Shown piece by piece: positions 5,444 through 5,673 of a stretch of 5,673 bases of DNA. How positions within the stretch are numbered: the first letter of the stretch is position 1; each line of letters opens with the position of its first letter. The notes below the pieces were generated by a model. That model did not search any database and was not told the origin of the DNA. It saw only the letters and a list, made by a program, of their open reading frames with translations. A program made the translations under genes and the position numbers. The stretch spans positions 1-5,673 of the forward strand of contig JAGGZZ010000214.1 of NCBI GenBank assembly GCA_021161765.1, read 5' to 3'. The DNA is from Candidatus Methanophagales archaeon (GTDB taxonomy: Archaea; Halobacteriota; Syntropharchaeia; Alkanophagales; Methanospirareceae).

Positions 5444-5520
5444 AATCACAGATTGCACAGATCACACTGATTATAGTCATTCCGAAAAATAATCACAAGA
5501 TTACACAGATTTACACGAGA
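5444..5520. repeat. CACAGATT-family repeat tract upstream of the KH gene
   Basis: Two related words, 5444-5462 (AATCACAGATTGCACAGAT) and 5491-5510 (AATCACAAGATTACACAGAT), differ by two changes and are separated by a segment with TGATTATAGTC. The tract ends in TTTACACGAGAG. It belongs to the same degenerate family as the element at 2217-2368. It reaches to about 11 nt from the KH start codon, so it forms the immediate leader of that gene. Confidence 0.65.
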
Positions 5521-5568
5521 GCAACACAATAGTAACACAATAGCAGCAATAGCTTTTCCGTGTTTCAT
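5446..5568 (-). pseudogene. Possible truncated gene start or 40-codon leader ORF
   Basis: A 40-codon frame runs from an ATG at 5568 to a TGA at 5446. It has the parts of a real gene start: a TTTATATA box (5615-5608), a GGAGG ribosome-site word (5585-5581) 12 nt before the ATG, and an N-terminus MKHGKAIAAIVLLLCCS that looks like a signal peptide or membrane anchor with a basic start and a hydrophobic core. After about codon 17 the sequence is CACAGATT-family repeat, so the rest has no protein-like character. I infer a secreted or membrane protein gene cut short by repeat sequence. It could instead be a leader peptide ahead of the KH gene, or chance. Confidence 0.35.
5523..5552. repeat. Short tandem repeat AACACAATAG
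   Basis: AACACAATAG occurs at 5523-5532 and 5534-5543, an 11-bp period, followed by a partial AGCAATAG (5545-5552). In the minus-strand 40-codon frame it encodes the hydrophobic core, so the apparent signal-like stretch is partly made by this repeat. Confidence 0.6.
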
Positions 5569-5604
5569 TAGCGATTCTTTCCTCCTATTAAACGCTATAT
5601 CTTG

Positions 5605-5638
5605 TTGTATATAAACTATGGCTTCCTTTTATTTAATT
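5605..5638 (-). repeat. Duplicated promoter module, copy 2
   Basis: TTGTATATAAA (5605-5615), ten unlike bases, then CTTTTATTTAATT (5626-5638) repeat the arrangement at 4040-4073 exactly in word and spacing. Past it (5637-5664) come TAATCCGAG, TAATCGGCG and TAATCTGTG, a loose 9-bp tandem related to the CACAGATT family, running towards the window end. Confidence 0.6.
5608..5615 (-). promoter_or_regulatory. TATA box upstream of the 40-codon frame and KH-pcm operon
   Basis: TTTATATA reads on the minus strand, with a predicted start near 5586. From there a message would begin at or just before the GGAGG at 5585-5581 and run through the 40-codon frame to the KH gene, giving KH a leader of about 150 nt. 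No better TATA box lies nearer to the KH start, so this is the best visible promoter for the KH-pcm pair. Confidence 0.5.
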
Positions 5639-5673
5639 AATCCGAGTAATCGGCGTAATCTGTGGCAGTTAAC

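Noticed and set aside
5437..5543. Possible CRISPR-like array from the repeated CACAGATT and AACACAATAG words
   Set aside because: Repeats are short, degenerate and irregularly spaced, with no unique spacers of constant length and no cas genes nearby.

Overview
This window looks like chromosomal DNA of a euryarchaeal-type archaeon. All six recognisable protein genes have archaeal relatives: a UPF0058 protein, archaeal/eukaryal-type prolyl-tRNA synthetase, a double SIS-domain protein, a short archaeal-type phosphatidylserine decarboxylase homologue, protein-L-isoaspartate methyltransferase, and a Dim2/Krr1-like two-KH protein. The tRNA gene encodes no CCA end, and the promoters read as archaeal TATA boxes, one placed for a leaderless message. 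The intergenic DNA is full of short degenerate repeats of a kind I associate, from memory only, with uncultured methane- or alkane-oxidising archaea (ANME/Syntrophoarchaeum-like). The lineage is not proven here.

Layout. Positions 1-308 are non-coding and carry a 44-bp double-hairpin insertion. The UPF0058 gene (309-527, minus) and tRNA-Thr(CGT) (600-671, plus) diverge from one TATA element near 550-559. proS (714-2204, plus) follows the tRNA without an obvious promoter of its own and is probably cotranscribed. The 255-bp gap after proS holds a 152-bp element with 11-bp terminal inverted repeats, and a second double-hairpin copy is nested inside it. The SIS gene (2460-3578, plus) then runs tail-to-tail into the decarboxylase gene (3547-4017/4029, minus) with a 32-bp overlap. 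The next gap (4030-4226) has the decarboxylase promoter and a 69-bp imperfect palindrome. The KH gene (4882-5433) and pcm (4227-4898) form a minus-strand pair overlapping by 17 bp. Upstream of them (5434-5673) lie a promoter, what looks like the stump of a secreted or membrane protein gene, and more repeat debris.

The genes are housekeeping and do not form one pathway: translation and rRNA maturation (tRNA-Thr, ProRS, KH protein), protein repair (Pcm), polar lipid head-group synthesis (decarboxylase homologue), and a phosphosugar-binding protein of unknown substrate. I see no defence system, CRISPR array, transposase or other obvious new protein system.

The novelty is in the non-coding DNA. 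Two 44-45 bp double-hairpin elements, at 35-78 and 2231-2275, are each flanked by a perfect 6-bp direct repeat. Both end in GGGCTTA, keep their stems with different base pairs, and sit inside other simple repeats. This suggests a very small mobile element that inserts in intergenic repeats. Also notable are the decarboxylase homologue, which lacks both the usual N-terminal membrane part and the Asp of its SPADG motif, and a duplicated promoter module.
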